Positions 12,287-24,664 of a stretch of 64,000 nucleotides of DNA are shown here, piece by piece. Source of the DNA: Tilletiopsis washingtonensis. Taxonomy: Eukaryota; Basidiomycota; Exobasidiomycetes; Entylomatales. The position numbers and the translations under genes were made by a program. The notes beneath the pieces are model-generated. The model made no database searches, was not told the origin of the DNA, and was given only the letters and a program-made list of their open reading frames with translations. The DNA lies in the NCBI RefSeq assembly GCF_003144115.1, contig NW_020312024.1, positions 62,001 to 126,000 on the forward strand, read 5' to 3'. Position 1 is the stretch's first letter; each line of letters begins with the position of its first letter.

Positions 12287-15200
12287 ATGAAGTTCACTGC
12301 CGCCACCTTCGCCGCGCTCGTAAGCGTCGCCACGCTCGCCGCGGCACAGGACGCCAACGAGGCGCGCGATGGTGAGTCGCACCCGCCGCTTGAAGGGGGA
12401 AGGGAGGGGGAGATGGTACAGCATCAACGGCTTGGAGACTGACGCCTCCTCCTTGCAGCCAACGAGGAGGTCGCCGCCCGCGACCCGCTCATGTACCAGT
12501 ACGTCGGCACCGGCCGCAACGACCGCCGCCGCGATGCTGGCGAGCACGTCGACGCACGCGACCCCCACGCCATCATGCCGTTCAGCTACATCCAGAACAA
12601 GCTCACGGGCGAGCGACGCGACGTCGCCGACGAGAAGTTCGTGGCTCGCGAGCCTTACCTTCCGAACTTCAAGCACATTGACAACTTCCCCGACCCTCGC
12701 AGCCTCAACGCGCGCACCGGCGGCTACCACTCGCCTTCGTTCAACTACGGCGCCATGGGCGCTCGCGACGTGGACGAGAAGCTCGACGCGCGCACCGGCG
12801 GCTACCACTCGCCTTCGTTCAACTACGGTGCCATGGGCGCGCGTGAATTGCCGCACCTGAGCGCCCGGGGCGTCGACGAGCTGGAGGCTCGCGAGCCGGG
12901 CAAGTTCCGCATGCTTGGCCACATGCTTACTGGCGCGTCGCTCTTTGCAGGTCGTGACGAGGGTGAGCATTCGGATCGTGAGCTCAAGGATCTGGCGGCT
13001 CGGGACCCGTCGAAGTGGAGCATGCTGGGCCATGCGCTCACTGGCGCGTCGCTCTTTGCGGGCCGTGACGCTACTGAGCTTTCGGCCCGCGAGATCGAGG
13101 AGCTGGCGGCTCGGGACCCAAGCAAGTGGCGCATGCTCGGCCACATGCTCACCGGCGCATCGTTCTTCGCGGGACGCGACAACGGTGAGATCTCGCCAGG
13201 ATCCTCAAGCGCGGCCGCTGTCGATGGAGGGGCTGCTCTGGGATCTGCTTCGCCTCCAGGCATCGGACTGTGCGTCTTCTGCAGGACAATCGCTGATGCT
13301 CTTCATCTGCAGGTGATGCTGAGGAGCTCGCCGCTCGCGACCCGCGTCACCGTGGCGCTTGGCGCGACGCTCTGACGGGCGCCTCGTACACGGCGCAGCG
13401 CGACGTCGTCGAGGCTCGCGACCCGCGNNNNNNNNNNNNNNNNNNNNNNNNNNNNNNNNNNNNNNNNNNNNNNNNNNNNNNNNNNNNNNNNNNNNNNNNN
13501 NNNNNNNNNNNNNNNNNNNNNNNNNNNNNNNNNNNNNNNNNNNNNNNNNNNNNNNNNNNNNNNNNNNNNNNNNNNNNNNNNNNNNNNNNNNNNNNNNNNN
13601 NNNNNNNNNNNNNNNNNNNNNNNNNNNNNNNNNNNNNNNNNNNNNNNNNNNNNNNNNNNNNNNNNNNNNNNNNNNNNNNNNNNNNNNNNNNNNNNNNNNN
13701 NNNNNNNNNNNNNNNNNNNNNNNNNNNNNNNNNNNNNNNNNNNNNNNNNNNNNNNNNNNNNNCGCAGATGCGCCGCGACGAGGAGGTCGAGGCTCGCGAC
13801 CCGCGCTTCGGCCACGTCCTCGGCGGCGCCATCCTCGGCTCGCAGATGCGCCGCGACAACGAGCTCGACGCCCGCGACCCCAGGTGGCGCCACATGGCCA
13901 AGGTCGCCGGCGCCGTGGGCGGCGGCGCTCTTCTCGGCAACATGTTCATGCGCCGCGACGACGAGGTCGAGCTCGACGCCCGCGACCCGCGCTTCGGCCA
14001 CGTCCTCGGCGGCGCCGTCCTCGGCTCGCAGATGCGCCGCGACGAGGTCGAGCTCGACGCCCGCGACCCCAAGGGACGCTTCGGCAAGATCATGAAGGGC
14101 GCTGCTGTCGTCGGCGGCGGCGCTTACCTCGGTCACATGATGGGCGGCGGCGCTCCCGCCCCCGCCCCCGCTCCTGCTCAGCGTCGCGGCGAGCACGACG
14201 GTGAGTACGACTCGCGCGAGCTCGGTCTTGGCTTTCCTGCGGAGACGTGTGGTGCCCTGCCTTGCTCGCCCGATGGCGAGTTCGCTGCTCGCGCTGGTGG
14301 AGGTGCCCTGGCCGGCCGTCCGTTGAAGACGTTCCGTGCCTTCCGCTCTCGCGTGCGTTCGCGCTCCTTCGAGCACGAACCTGCGCTGAACGGCGACCGG
14401 GCAGTTGAGACTCGGAACCTTGGCAAGATCCTTCGCGACGCCCGCAACGCTCTGCGCCCGAAGCGCCCGGCGCCGAAGCCGGCGACGACGAACCCGGGCA
14501 AGGAGGTGGAGATGGGAAAGCCGTCGAAGCCTCCGGCTGCGCCGTACCGTCGTTCATCTGACGACGCAGGTGAGCAGCTTGGGGCTGGGGCAGTGATGGC
14601 GCGAAACATTTTCAAGAGCTTCCTGCACCACACGGAGCATGCGGCGCAGAAGGTCAAGGACAGCGGGCTGGTCCCGCAGGAGCTGCGCGACGTGGAAAGT
14701 GGCGGCGTCTTTCTTGCATCTCGCTCACACGAGAACGCAGGTGAGCTTCTCTCGCGCGAGCCGAAGAAGGGCTACATGGGGCGCAAACTTGCTGCCAAGG
14801 CGGGGCGGGCGGCGGCGCGGGTCAGCAAGTCTGTGTCTAACTCTGTTAGCAAGGCTTTCGCTGGCCCCGCCAACAAGGCAGCTGCGAACATGGGCATTGA
14901 CCCGAACCCGAAGAACCGAAAGAGTAGGCGCGCCGCCGGCGAGCTCGAGCTGATCGGCCGCGGCGACGGTGCGTTTCCTTTCTCAGAGCTTGACGCGCGC
15001 GGCAAGGCGAACGTCGTGTGGCGGTTGCTCGGCAAGCGGCCCACCCAGGTCGCTCAGACGGCCGCGAACCATCTCGGCAAGATCACCGACCCCACGCACT
15101 ACGGCCGGCGCGGTGAACTGGACGCTGGCGACGACGCTCTGGTTGACCGCGACGGTACGTCATTCACAGAGCTCGCTTCGCGCGACCCAGGTCTTCGTAC

Positions 15201-16059
15201 GAAGGCTGGGGTGGTGTACAAGGGCTTGAAGGGTCTTCGCTACCTCAACAGGATCCTGAAGCCGACGCGGCGCGATCTTGTCGACGGCTACGCTCGCTCT
15301 CTTCTGCTCGGCCGCAACGGCAGTGCGTCCTCTCTAGACTCGACTATGCTGACGCCTCTCACTCCCGCTCCCGCAGTCCTCTACTGGACGCCCGACGCGA
15401 AGCCGGACAACGCCAACGAGCGCCGCACGGAGCTCAGCTACGGCGCCATCGGCGCCGACAACCCGCGCCGCGCTCTCGCGGACGCCGAGCTGCTCGCAGG
15501 CCGCGACAACTACATCAGCTACGGCGCACTCAACGCCGACAACGGCCGCCGCAGCATGGTGCGCCGCACCGAGCTTGAGTACGGCGTGCTCAACCCCGAC
15601 CGCCCGCCGGCGCGTCGCAGCTTCGGCGACGCCGACCTGCTCGGCCGCACTGAGCTCAAGTACGGCGTGCTCAACCCTGACCGTCCGCCGGCGCGCCGCA
15701 CCGAGATCAGCTACGGCGTGCTCAACCCCGACAAGCCGCACACGCGCCGCACCGAGATCAGCTACGGCGTGCTCAATCCCGACAAGCCGCACACGCGCCG
15801 CGCCGAGGAGAAGGCCGACCTGGCCGGCCGCGACTATGTCATCGTGCCCATCAGCGAGCGCGACAACGAGCGCCGCCTCAACGTCGGCCCCGGCACGGCG
15901 TACCCCGGCATCCAGCGCACGAGCGACATCCACTACAAGTCCCTGCACCGCGACGTCGAGGAGCGCGATGAGGCGTCCACTGAGCCCATCAACGAGCGCG
16001 ACGCCGACTCGGAGGTCGAGGAGCGCGACGACGACGACGCCACGGTCATCGAGGCGTAA
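12287..16059 (+). CDS. Secreted repeat polyprotein, probable Kex2-processed precursor
   Basis: Four exons: 12287-12371, 12459-13184, 13313-15322, 15377-16059. Across the unresolved gap 13428-13762 the frame is kept, giving about 1167 residues. A signal peptide is clear (MKFTAATFAALVSVATLAAAQ). The mature part is a string of repeats. TGGYHSPSFNYGAMGAR occurs twice at about 115-157. Three copies of K[WF]xMLGHxLTGASxFAGR follow at a 37-residue period (about 177-270). Gly-rich units such as RFGHVLGGAILGSQMRR appear from about 435. Several cationic amphipathic stretches come next, then tandem TExxYGVLNPDxPxxRR units at about 960-1082. Acidic spacers ending in LDAR-DP, LAAR-DP or RR separate them. 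Dibasic RR matches Kex2 sites; cleavage after the single-Arg LxAR sites is inference. The layout fits fungal Kex2-processed repeat proteins (such as Ustilago Rep1 or Candida Ece1), but no homologue is recognised and function is unknown. Confidence 0.85.
12716..12844 (+). repeat. Two copies of a 17-residue Tyr-Gly unit in the polyprotein
   Basis: Codons for TGGYHSPSFNYGAMGAR occur at 12716-12766 and again at 12794-12844. The peptides are identical and the DNA nearly so. Each is preceded by an Ala-Arg (NAR, DAR) and followed by an acidic linker. The NYGAMGA core resembles the SYGAIGAD and SYGALNAD cores at the C-terminal end of the same protein. Confidence 0.9.
12902..13183 (+). repeat. Three 111-bp repeats encoding amphipathic units
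   Basis: Lys-Trp/Phe begins each unit at 12902, 13013 and 13124, exactly 111 bp (37 codons) apart. Each unit is about 19 residues of the type KWRMLGHMLTGASFFAGRD followed by an acidic spacer ending in AARDP. The first two units end ASLFAGRD and the third ASFFAGRD. Confidence 0.92.
13428..13762. other. Assembly gap (335 N) inside the polyprotein
   Basis: A run of 335 N lies within exon 3. The reading frame before it (..EARDPR) and after it (..QMRRDEEVEARDPRF) is the same if the gap size is taken literally, so about 112 residues are unknown. Flanking sequence on both sides is repeat unit, so the gap probably reflects collapsed or unresolved repeats and its true size is uncertain. Confidence 0.95.
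13768..14085 (+). repeat. Gly-rich RFGHVLGGA repeat block
   Basis: Related units begin after ARDP at about 13801, 13879, 13987 and 14071: RFGHVLGGAILGSQMRR, RWRHMAKVAGAVGGGALLGN, RFGHVLGGAVLGSQMRR and a GRFGKIMKGAAVVGGGAY variant. Each is followed by an acidic spacer of the DEVELDARDP type, except the last, which runs into an Ala-Pro run. Confidence 0.88.
15427..15801 (+). repeat. C-terminal tandem Tyr-Gly peptides bounded by Arg-Arg
   Basis: Units read TELSYGAIGADNPRR, then a diverged SYGALNADNGRR, TELEYGVLNPDRPPARR, TELKYGVLNPDRPPARR, and TEISYGVLNPDKPHTRR twice. The last two are a 51-bp direct repeat differing by one silent base in the part compared, so that duplication is recent. Each unit ends in Arg-Arg, a Kex2-type site. 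Confidence 0.92.
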
Positions 16060-16657
16060 GCACCGCCGCCTTCGTGCGACGCCGAGCCTAAGGCGCCCTC
16101 GCCCACCGGGCGCCGCCGCGTCGCCGTGCTTCGTCTCTCTCGTCCGTGCCTCCGCCGTGCTTCCCGACCTCGCGACATTCTCCTCGCGACTTTCACCATC
16201 CTTTGACCCTAATGCGCCACGTGGCGCCGATCCCCCTACCCCTTCTCGTCTCCCGAGTCGAGCTCTCCGCTCGCGCACTCTGCTACACCCCGTGCGCGAG
16301 CGGCATTGTCCACCCTAGATGCCACCCCAATGAGACTCACTCGGCCTTACTGCGTCTGCTCTGTGCTCGTGTCGACGAACGGCGACCGAAGAGGATGACG
16401 AGTGGCATTGGGATGGCGCTGTGAAGGTGAGGAGCGAGAGCGAGAGGCGCAGCCCGCAGCCCGATGCGGGGCAGCCGTGGCTTAGGCGCAGGCGCATCAC
16501 GTGCGCGCGCGCCCCCAGGATTTTGCCGCGCCCTGCCCTGGCCTGGAAGACGGCGAGGCGGCGCGGCGCTGGAGGCTGCCTTCCCTCCACAGCACCTGCG
16601 CGCCCGAGCCTCGACTCGCGTGCATCAACTTCGCTTCCACCCTTCACACCTCTCACT
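16060..16657. other. Intergenic region between the polyprotein gene and NCL1
   Basis: About 0.6 kb with no coding signal. The first ~200 bases are presumably the 3' untranslated region of the polyprotein gene, and the C/T-rich last ~80 bases the leader of NCL1. A CACGTG lies at 16498-16503. Confidence 0.5.
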
Positions 16658-19808
<3,151 letters not shown>

Positions 19809-19864
19809 ACAGGCACAGGCGCAGGCGCTGTGGTAATCGCATGACTCATTCACAGTGGTATACC

Positions 19865-20692
19865 CTAGTCGGCCCACCAGTCCTCGCGAGTGCGAGCGTC
19901 GGCTGCGCTCTGGGGCCCGCGCGCAAGGATGTGCAGCCGGTCATCCTCGTGCAGCTCGGGCGCCGGAGCGGCGGCGGCCAGACTTGCGATGCGTCTCGCC
20001 TCTCGCCTTGCCTCGCGCGCCTCTCGTGCCTTCTCGGCTGCCTCGCGCACGCGGACGGCGTGCACGTCGTGGTCCGGGTCGGCGCAGTACCAGCCCGAGC
20101 CGCTGAGATCGATCAGCGGCTTCGAGGTAGCAGCTTCCCACGTTGGAGAGCGGACGCCCGGACGTGGCCGCGGCGCCGTGGCGGCTAGGGCAGCCGCTCG
20201 GATGGCGGCCGAGCTTCGCAGCCGTCGCCGCCGGCCGCTGGTGCTGTAGTACGAGGCGCCCATCGAGGCGGAGCGCACCGGCATGGGTGGCCGGGTCGGC
20301 GTGGCGGCGCGCACCTTGTCGGCGCTGTGCCAGCGCACGAAGCGGGCACGCTCGGCACGCGACTGCTGCTGCTGGCGAGCCAGCGAGTCGGAGCTGCGGC
20401 GGCGCATGCGCTTCTGCTGCTGCTCGCCGAGCGCAAAGCCCTGCAGCAGCGGCGGCAGGCCGTCTCGCTCCTCGCCACGCGCTGTGGCGTTATGCTTGGA
20501 GCCTGAGCCCAGCGGCATGGGCGCCGAGATGCGCAGCTTGGGCGGCACCGGCGGCGGCTTGGGGCGGATGCGCTCGGAGAGACTGGACGCCGAGGAGGCA
20601 AAGGAGTGCAGCATGCGCGACGGCATGCCCGGCCGCTGCGGCGGCAGTGGCGGCGCCGAGGGCCACTGGAGGTGCTTGGGCGGGAATGTCAT
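19865..20692 (-). CDS. Hypothetical Arg/Ser/Pro-rich protein
   Basis: A single open frame of 275 codons starts at the ATG at 20692 and ends 57 bp from the NCL1 stop in tail-to-tail arrangement. The N-terminal third is Pro-rich (RIRPKPPPVPPKLRIS). The centre has a Gln run flanked by Arg/Ser (RMRRRSSDSLARQQQQSRA). The C-terminal third has a charged helix (REAAEKAREAREARREARRI) and ends with DWWAD. No transmembrane segment, signal peptide or known domain is visible. The non-random segment SGSGWYCADPDHDVHAVRVR and the convergent position argue that it is a real gene. It may be a nuclear or disordered scaffold protein, but that is only a guess. Confidence 0.55.
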   Translation of the reverse strand: MTFPPKHLQWPSAPPLPPQRPGMPSRMLHSFASSASSLSERIRPKPPPVPPKLRISAPMPLGSGSKHNATARGEERDGLPPLLQGFALGEQQQKRMRRRSSDSLARQQQQSRAERARFVRWHSADKVRAATPTRPPMPVRSASMGASYYSTSGRRRRLRSSAAIRAAALAATAPRPRPGVRSPTWEAATSKPLIDLSGSGWYCADPDHDVHAVRVREAAEKAREAREARREARRIASLAAAAPAPELHEDDRLHILARGPQSAADARTREDWWAD

Positions 20693-21576
20693 GCTCCTGG
20701 CGAGAGTGCAGCTGGACGCTGCTGCTGCTGCGGCCTACTGCGTCGCTCGATGCGCCTCAACGGGCAGCCGCCATGGCAGCGACGGTGCTTGAGGCTCTTG
20801 AGTGGTGGTGGTGGTGAAGAGAGGGCCAGGAGCGGAGTGGCGAGTACGCCTGTGCGCTGCCCGAGGGTCCTCTTTCGCTCTCCGCCAAGCAGCAGCAGCG
20901 CAGCTTTCGCGCTTGGCCGAGATGCGCCTCCCGTCTGTGCGTTTGTGTGTGCGCTCGAGCCGCACCGCCTCGTCTTTGTCCCGGCGCTGCGCTCTGTCTG
21001 TGCGGGCCAACACCGTCGCGCCCTAGCTCGCACAAGGATCTGCAGGACGCGCGAGGAAGGCGGCGCAAGCTTCCCGCGCATGAGAGCTGCATGGCCGTGG
21101 CGGCGCAGCATGCAGCGGCAGAGGCCGGCGCCGACGGCAGCAGATGGGCGCACCCCATCGCAAGCAAACGCTGAATGCTGCAGCGGCGGCCGAATGGCGC
21201 AGCCGCGTGCAGCGAGGATGCAGCGCCGCCGGAGGAAAGCGCGCGTGGGCCCGTGGGCGCCGTCGGTGGCAAAGCGGCAAGCAAGGCGGCGGAAGGCCCG
21301 AGCGAGGCTGCGAGGGCCAGGTGCGCACGTGACGTGGCCAACTCCCGCGGGCTGTGCCTGCCAAGCACCTCCGCGGCTGGGAGCGAGGGCGAGGCGGGGC
21401 GATCCCGATGATGGCGGGCTGCATCTGGGGTCAGACGTTGCTCTTGCAAACGCCCCGAAGAGCGGGTCCGCGGGTCGAGGTGTCAGCAGCCGCCGCAGCG
21501 ACGGCCACGCTCCGTCGATGCACGCTCGCTTGCGCCTCTCTCACACCCACACCCTCAACGCAGCCGCAGCCACGCC
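20693..21576. other. Divergent promoter region, no gene seen
   Basis: About 0.9 kb lies between the divergent starts at 20692 and 21577. It is GC-rich, has no convincing frame, and holds a CACGTGAC at 21326-21333. The region just before 21577 is C/A-rich and leader-like. Confidence 0.45.
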
Positions 21577-22751
21577 ATGTCCTCGTCGCTGCCGCGCAAC
21601 CCGCGCATGCCCGTGCCCGAGGGCGAGACGTGCGTGTGCCATGTGCGCCTTCACTTCTGCAGCTCATGCTCATCCTCACCCGCAGCGGCGTCAACATCTT
21701 CGGCTACACGCCGTCGCTGGCGCATGGCGTCATTGCTCTCGTCATCTTCCTCCTCTGGGGCGTCTTTGCGCAGACCTTCCATGCCGTGCGCGCGAAGGGC
21801 GTCAAGGGCGGCCGTGCCTTCGCTGTGCTCTTCGTGCTCGGCTCAGCCATGGATGAGTGGCTTTGGGTGCTCAGTGCACGGCGGAGCGGCTGACATTGGC
21901 CTGCACAGTGCGTAGGCTATGGCATGCGCATCGCGGCGAGCCGCAATCCGTTTGTGCTCGTCTACTTCATCGTGCAGGTGCGCGACCGCTGAGGGTTACT
22001 TGCTAGCGCGCTGCTGACGCTGCCGCTTGCAGTACTTCATGATCGTCGGTGCGTCTCTCTCTCCTCTCGCTGCCTGGCCACGCTGACCCTCTCGCAGTCG
22101 CCCCGGTCTTCTACACCGCCGGCATCTATCTCGTGCTCGCGAGCGTAGTCCGGGCCTCTCCAGCGTTCGCCTCAGCCTCGCTCCTGCGTCCTCGCGCACT
22201 GCTGGCCATCTTCATCGTCGCCGACGTGCTCACGACGGCGCTGCAAGTCGCTGGCGCCGCGCTCATCGGCGTCGCCGAGAGCCAGCGCGCAGACGGCAAG
22301 GTGCCGCCGCTGACGCCGGAGCAGGCGAATCGCATCTTGCTCGCTGGTCTCTGTGTGCAGGTGCGTGTCCTGGTGCTGTGTTGCGGCAATGCACGTAGCT
22401 GAGCATTCCTTACTCCGGCAGAGCTTCTCCTTCCTCATCTACCTGATCCTCCTCTTCGTCTTCCTCGCGCGCGTCTACTCTCGCTCCGGGCCTCGTCCCG
22501 ACAGCCTACTCATGGGCACTCTGCTCCTCACCTCGCTGCTCATCTTCCTGCGCACGCTCTTCCGACTCGCCGAGTCCGCACCGGGCCCCACCTCGGGCAT
22601 CTCAAGCAGCCAGGCCCTCTTCGCGCTGCTCGAGTCGCTGCCCGTCATGCTGGCCATCGTGGCGTGGGCCTCGGTGCCCGTGCACGCGCGTCTGACGCGG
22701 CAGCGACAGCGCCTGGAGGGACAGGAGAAGATGGGCGAGATGTCGCACTGA
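21577..22751 (+). CDS. RTA1-like seven-transmembrane protein
   Basis: Six exons: 21577-21629, 21686-21866, 21909-21977, 22033-22048, 22098-22360, 22422-22751; 303 residues. Seven hydrophobic segments are visible. Motifs match the fungal RTA1 family: FGYTPSLAHGVIALVIFLLW near the N-terminus, NPFVLVYFIVQYFMIVVAPV, FIVADVLTTALQVAGAA, and a charged C-terminal tail. The family sits in the plasma membrane and is linked to lipid translocation and resistance to 7-aminocholesterol or other stress; substrates are unsettled. Exon 4 is only 16 nt and codes YFMIV in the most conserved stretch, which supports it. The intron at 21867-21908 (42 nt, donor GTGCTC) is the weakest junction, so residues around DEWLWCVGYG may differ. 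Confidence 0.85.
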
Positions 22752-22817
22752 GACAGACCGTCTCGTCACGCGAGAGCAACAATAGATGGAATGCATTGCC
22801 CCCCTGTGTGTGCTCGC

Positions 22818-24664
22818 TCAGAGCTCGTCGTGCGCTTTCCGTGGCGCGTCCTCCGCTGCGCCACCGACGACCCTCCGCTTAGCGAGGCGACCCTCGATGA
22901 GGTCAATCATGCCCTCGACCTGGTCGCGCTGCGCCTTGGTCATGACGTCGCGCATCCTTTCGCGGTCCGTCTTGAGCTCCTCGAGCAGCCATGCCTCATT
23001 CCTCCATGCCTCCTGCTCCGCGCGCACAGGGTCGGTGCGGATCAGCTCTTGCGCCTCGAGCTGCGCCTTGCGGAAGTCCTCGCCGTACTCCTCGGCCCAG
23101 TCGGGGTTCTCGCCGGCCATCCAGCGCTCAAAGGACTTCATCAGCGCCCGGCGCTTGGCTGCGAACGGTCCCGTCTCAGAGTCGAGCTTGCCCGCCGAGC
23201 CGAGCGCCTCGGCGATCGAGCCCAGCCCGGCACGCGCACCGTCGGCCAGCGCTTCGGCGCCCTCAGAGGCGAAGTTGAAGGCCGTGCCAAAGGCAGACTT
23301 GATGGCCTCGGCTGCACCTTCGCCTGCCGAATGCGCGTCCTCGCCGGACTGCCAGAGTGACATTCGCCGCGGTCAGCAGCTGGGCCACCTATGTCCATGA
23401 TCGACACGCCCACTCACCTCAAAGCGCTTCTTGGCGCGCTCCTCCCGCTCCTGCTGCGCCTCCAGCTCCTTCAGCAGGCCCTCGGCCTTGTCCTTCGTGA
23501 GCATCTGTCCGCCCGACTCGCGCACTAGGCGCTCGACATCTTCCTTGTCCAGGTCCTCAATCACGTTGCCCTCCTGGTCGCGCCGGTGGATAGGCGGCAG
23601 CTTGTCGCCCTTCTTCGCCTTCCACTCGACCGCTGCGCCGTCGGGGATATTCTCCGAGGCGTGCTTGGCTGCCTCCTGCGCCTTGCGCTGGCGAGCCGCC
23701 GCAGCCTTGTGCTTCTTCTTTGCCTCGCGCTGCTCTGCCGCTGCGCGAGCCGCCTCTGTGCGAGCCGCCTTCTCTTCCTTCTCCTTCTTCTCCTTGGCCG
23801 GCGAGCGCTTCTTGCCTGCCGAGCCCGACTGCGCGGGCGGCGCAGCGCCGAGCTTGGCGGCCGTCTCGTCGAGCCAGGCCTTCATGGGCACGTACTTGAG
23901 CTTGCCGACGTACGTCTCGAACTGACCCTTGGACACGGCGTCATCGTCGGCGCGCCCGGGGAACATGAGCAGCATGGGCAGGTCGTTGGCCGTCGGGATG
24001 TCGAGGCCGAGATCCATGCGCGCGTGCGAGCGCACCAGCGCCTCGTCGCCGCGGGCGAAGCCGAAGGGCACGCGCGTGCGGAAGTCGAGCGCCAGGGAGC
24101 GCAGCAGCGGCGAGGAAACAGACTTGGTGGTGAAGAGGATCACCTTGGGCTTGCTCGGCTCCTGCAGCGGCTGTCAGTAAGGGGCGCGGGCAGCGAGGAG
24201 GGGACACGCACATCGGTGACGAAGGTCAGCAGCGAGTCGGCGGCGAGCTTCTTGGCGGCCTGCGGCAGCTGCGCGGCGGCGTACGTGGCGATGGCCTTTG
24301 CGCTGCGCTCGCCCGTGTAGTCCTTGGGCAGGCGCTTCTTGGTGGCGGGGAAGAGCTTGAGCGTGGGGAAGCCCTGGATGGCGTACTTTGCGCACGTCTG
24401 CTTGTTGCCCTCGGCGTCGCAGTCGATGTTGGCGAGCTTGACGATGCCGGCGAGCGAGCTGGCGGCCTTGACGTACTCGGGCACGAGGCGCTGGCAGTGG
24501 CCGCACCACGGCGCGGTGAAGGCGACGAGCGTGGGCTTGTCGATGGCCAGCACCTCGCGCTTGAAGTTGGCGCCGTCGAGCTGCACGACGGGCGAGCCGG
24601 CGGGAAAGAGGGCGCCGAGGGCGCCGAGCGGCAGTGCGCCGAGGAGGAGCAGCGGCAGCAGCAT
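22818..24664 (-). CDS. ER thioredoxin-fold protein with C-terminal HDEL (PDI-like)
   Basis: Three exons (24664-24212, 24161-23418, 23348-22818) give 575 residues. The first methionine with a good signal peptide was chosen (MLLPLLLLGALPLGALGA). A thioredoxin domain covers about 20-140 with the redox site Trp-Cys-Gly-His-Cys at 53-57 and the cis-Pro in QGFPTLKLF. A second, inactive thioredoxin-like region (EPSKPKVILFTTKSVSSPLL, about 152-260) follows. Next come a Lys/Ala/Glu-rich helical stretch (about 265-340) and a C-terminal part of unknown fold with FERWMAGENPDWAEEYGEDF. The last four residues are HDEL, the ER retrieval signal. Together these point to an ER-lumen disulfide oxidoreductase or isomerase. 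It is much longer than Mpd1-type single-domain PDIs. It is tail-to-tail with the RTA1-like gene (66 bp) and divergent from the SNF5-type gene. Confidence 0.9.

Noticed and set aside
13303-14376. Long minus-strand frames running through the N gap
   Set aside because: They are kept open only by the N run and lie antisense to the repeat polyprotein.
6334-16059. A RiPP gene cluster made of the MFS transporter and the repeat precursor
   Set aside because: The two are separated by 3.5 kb of gene-free DNA, no DUF3328, tyrosinase or methyltransferase tailoring gene is nearby, and the transporter looks like a phosphate-type permease.
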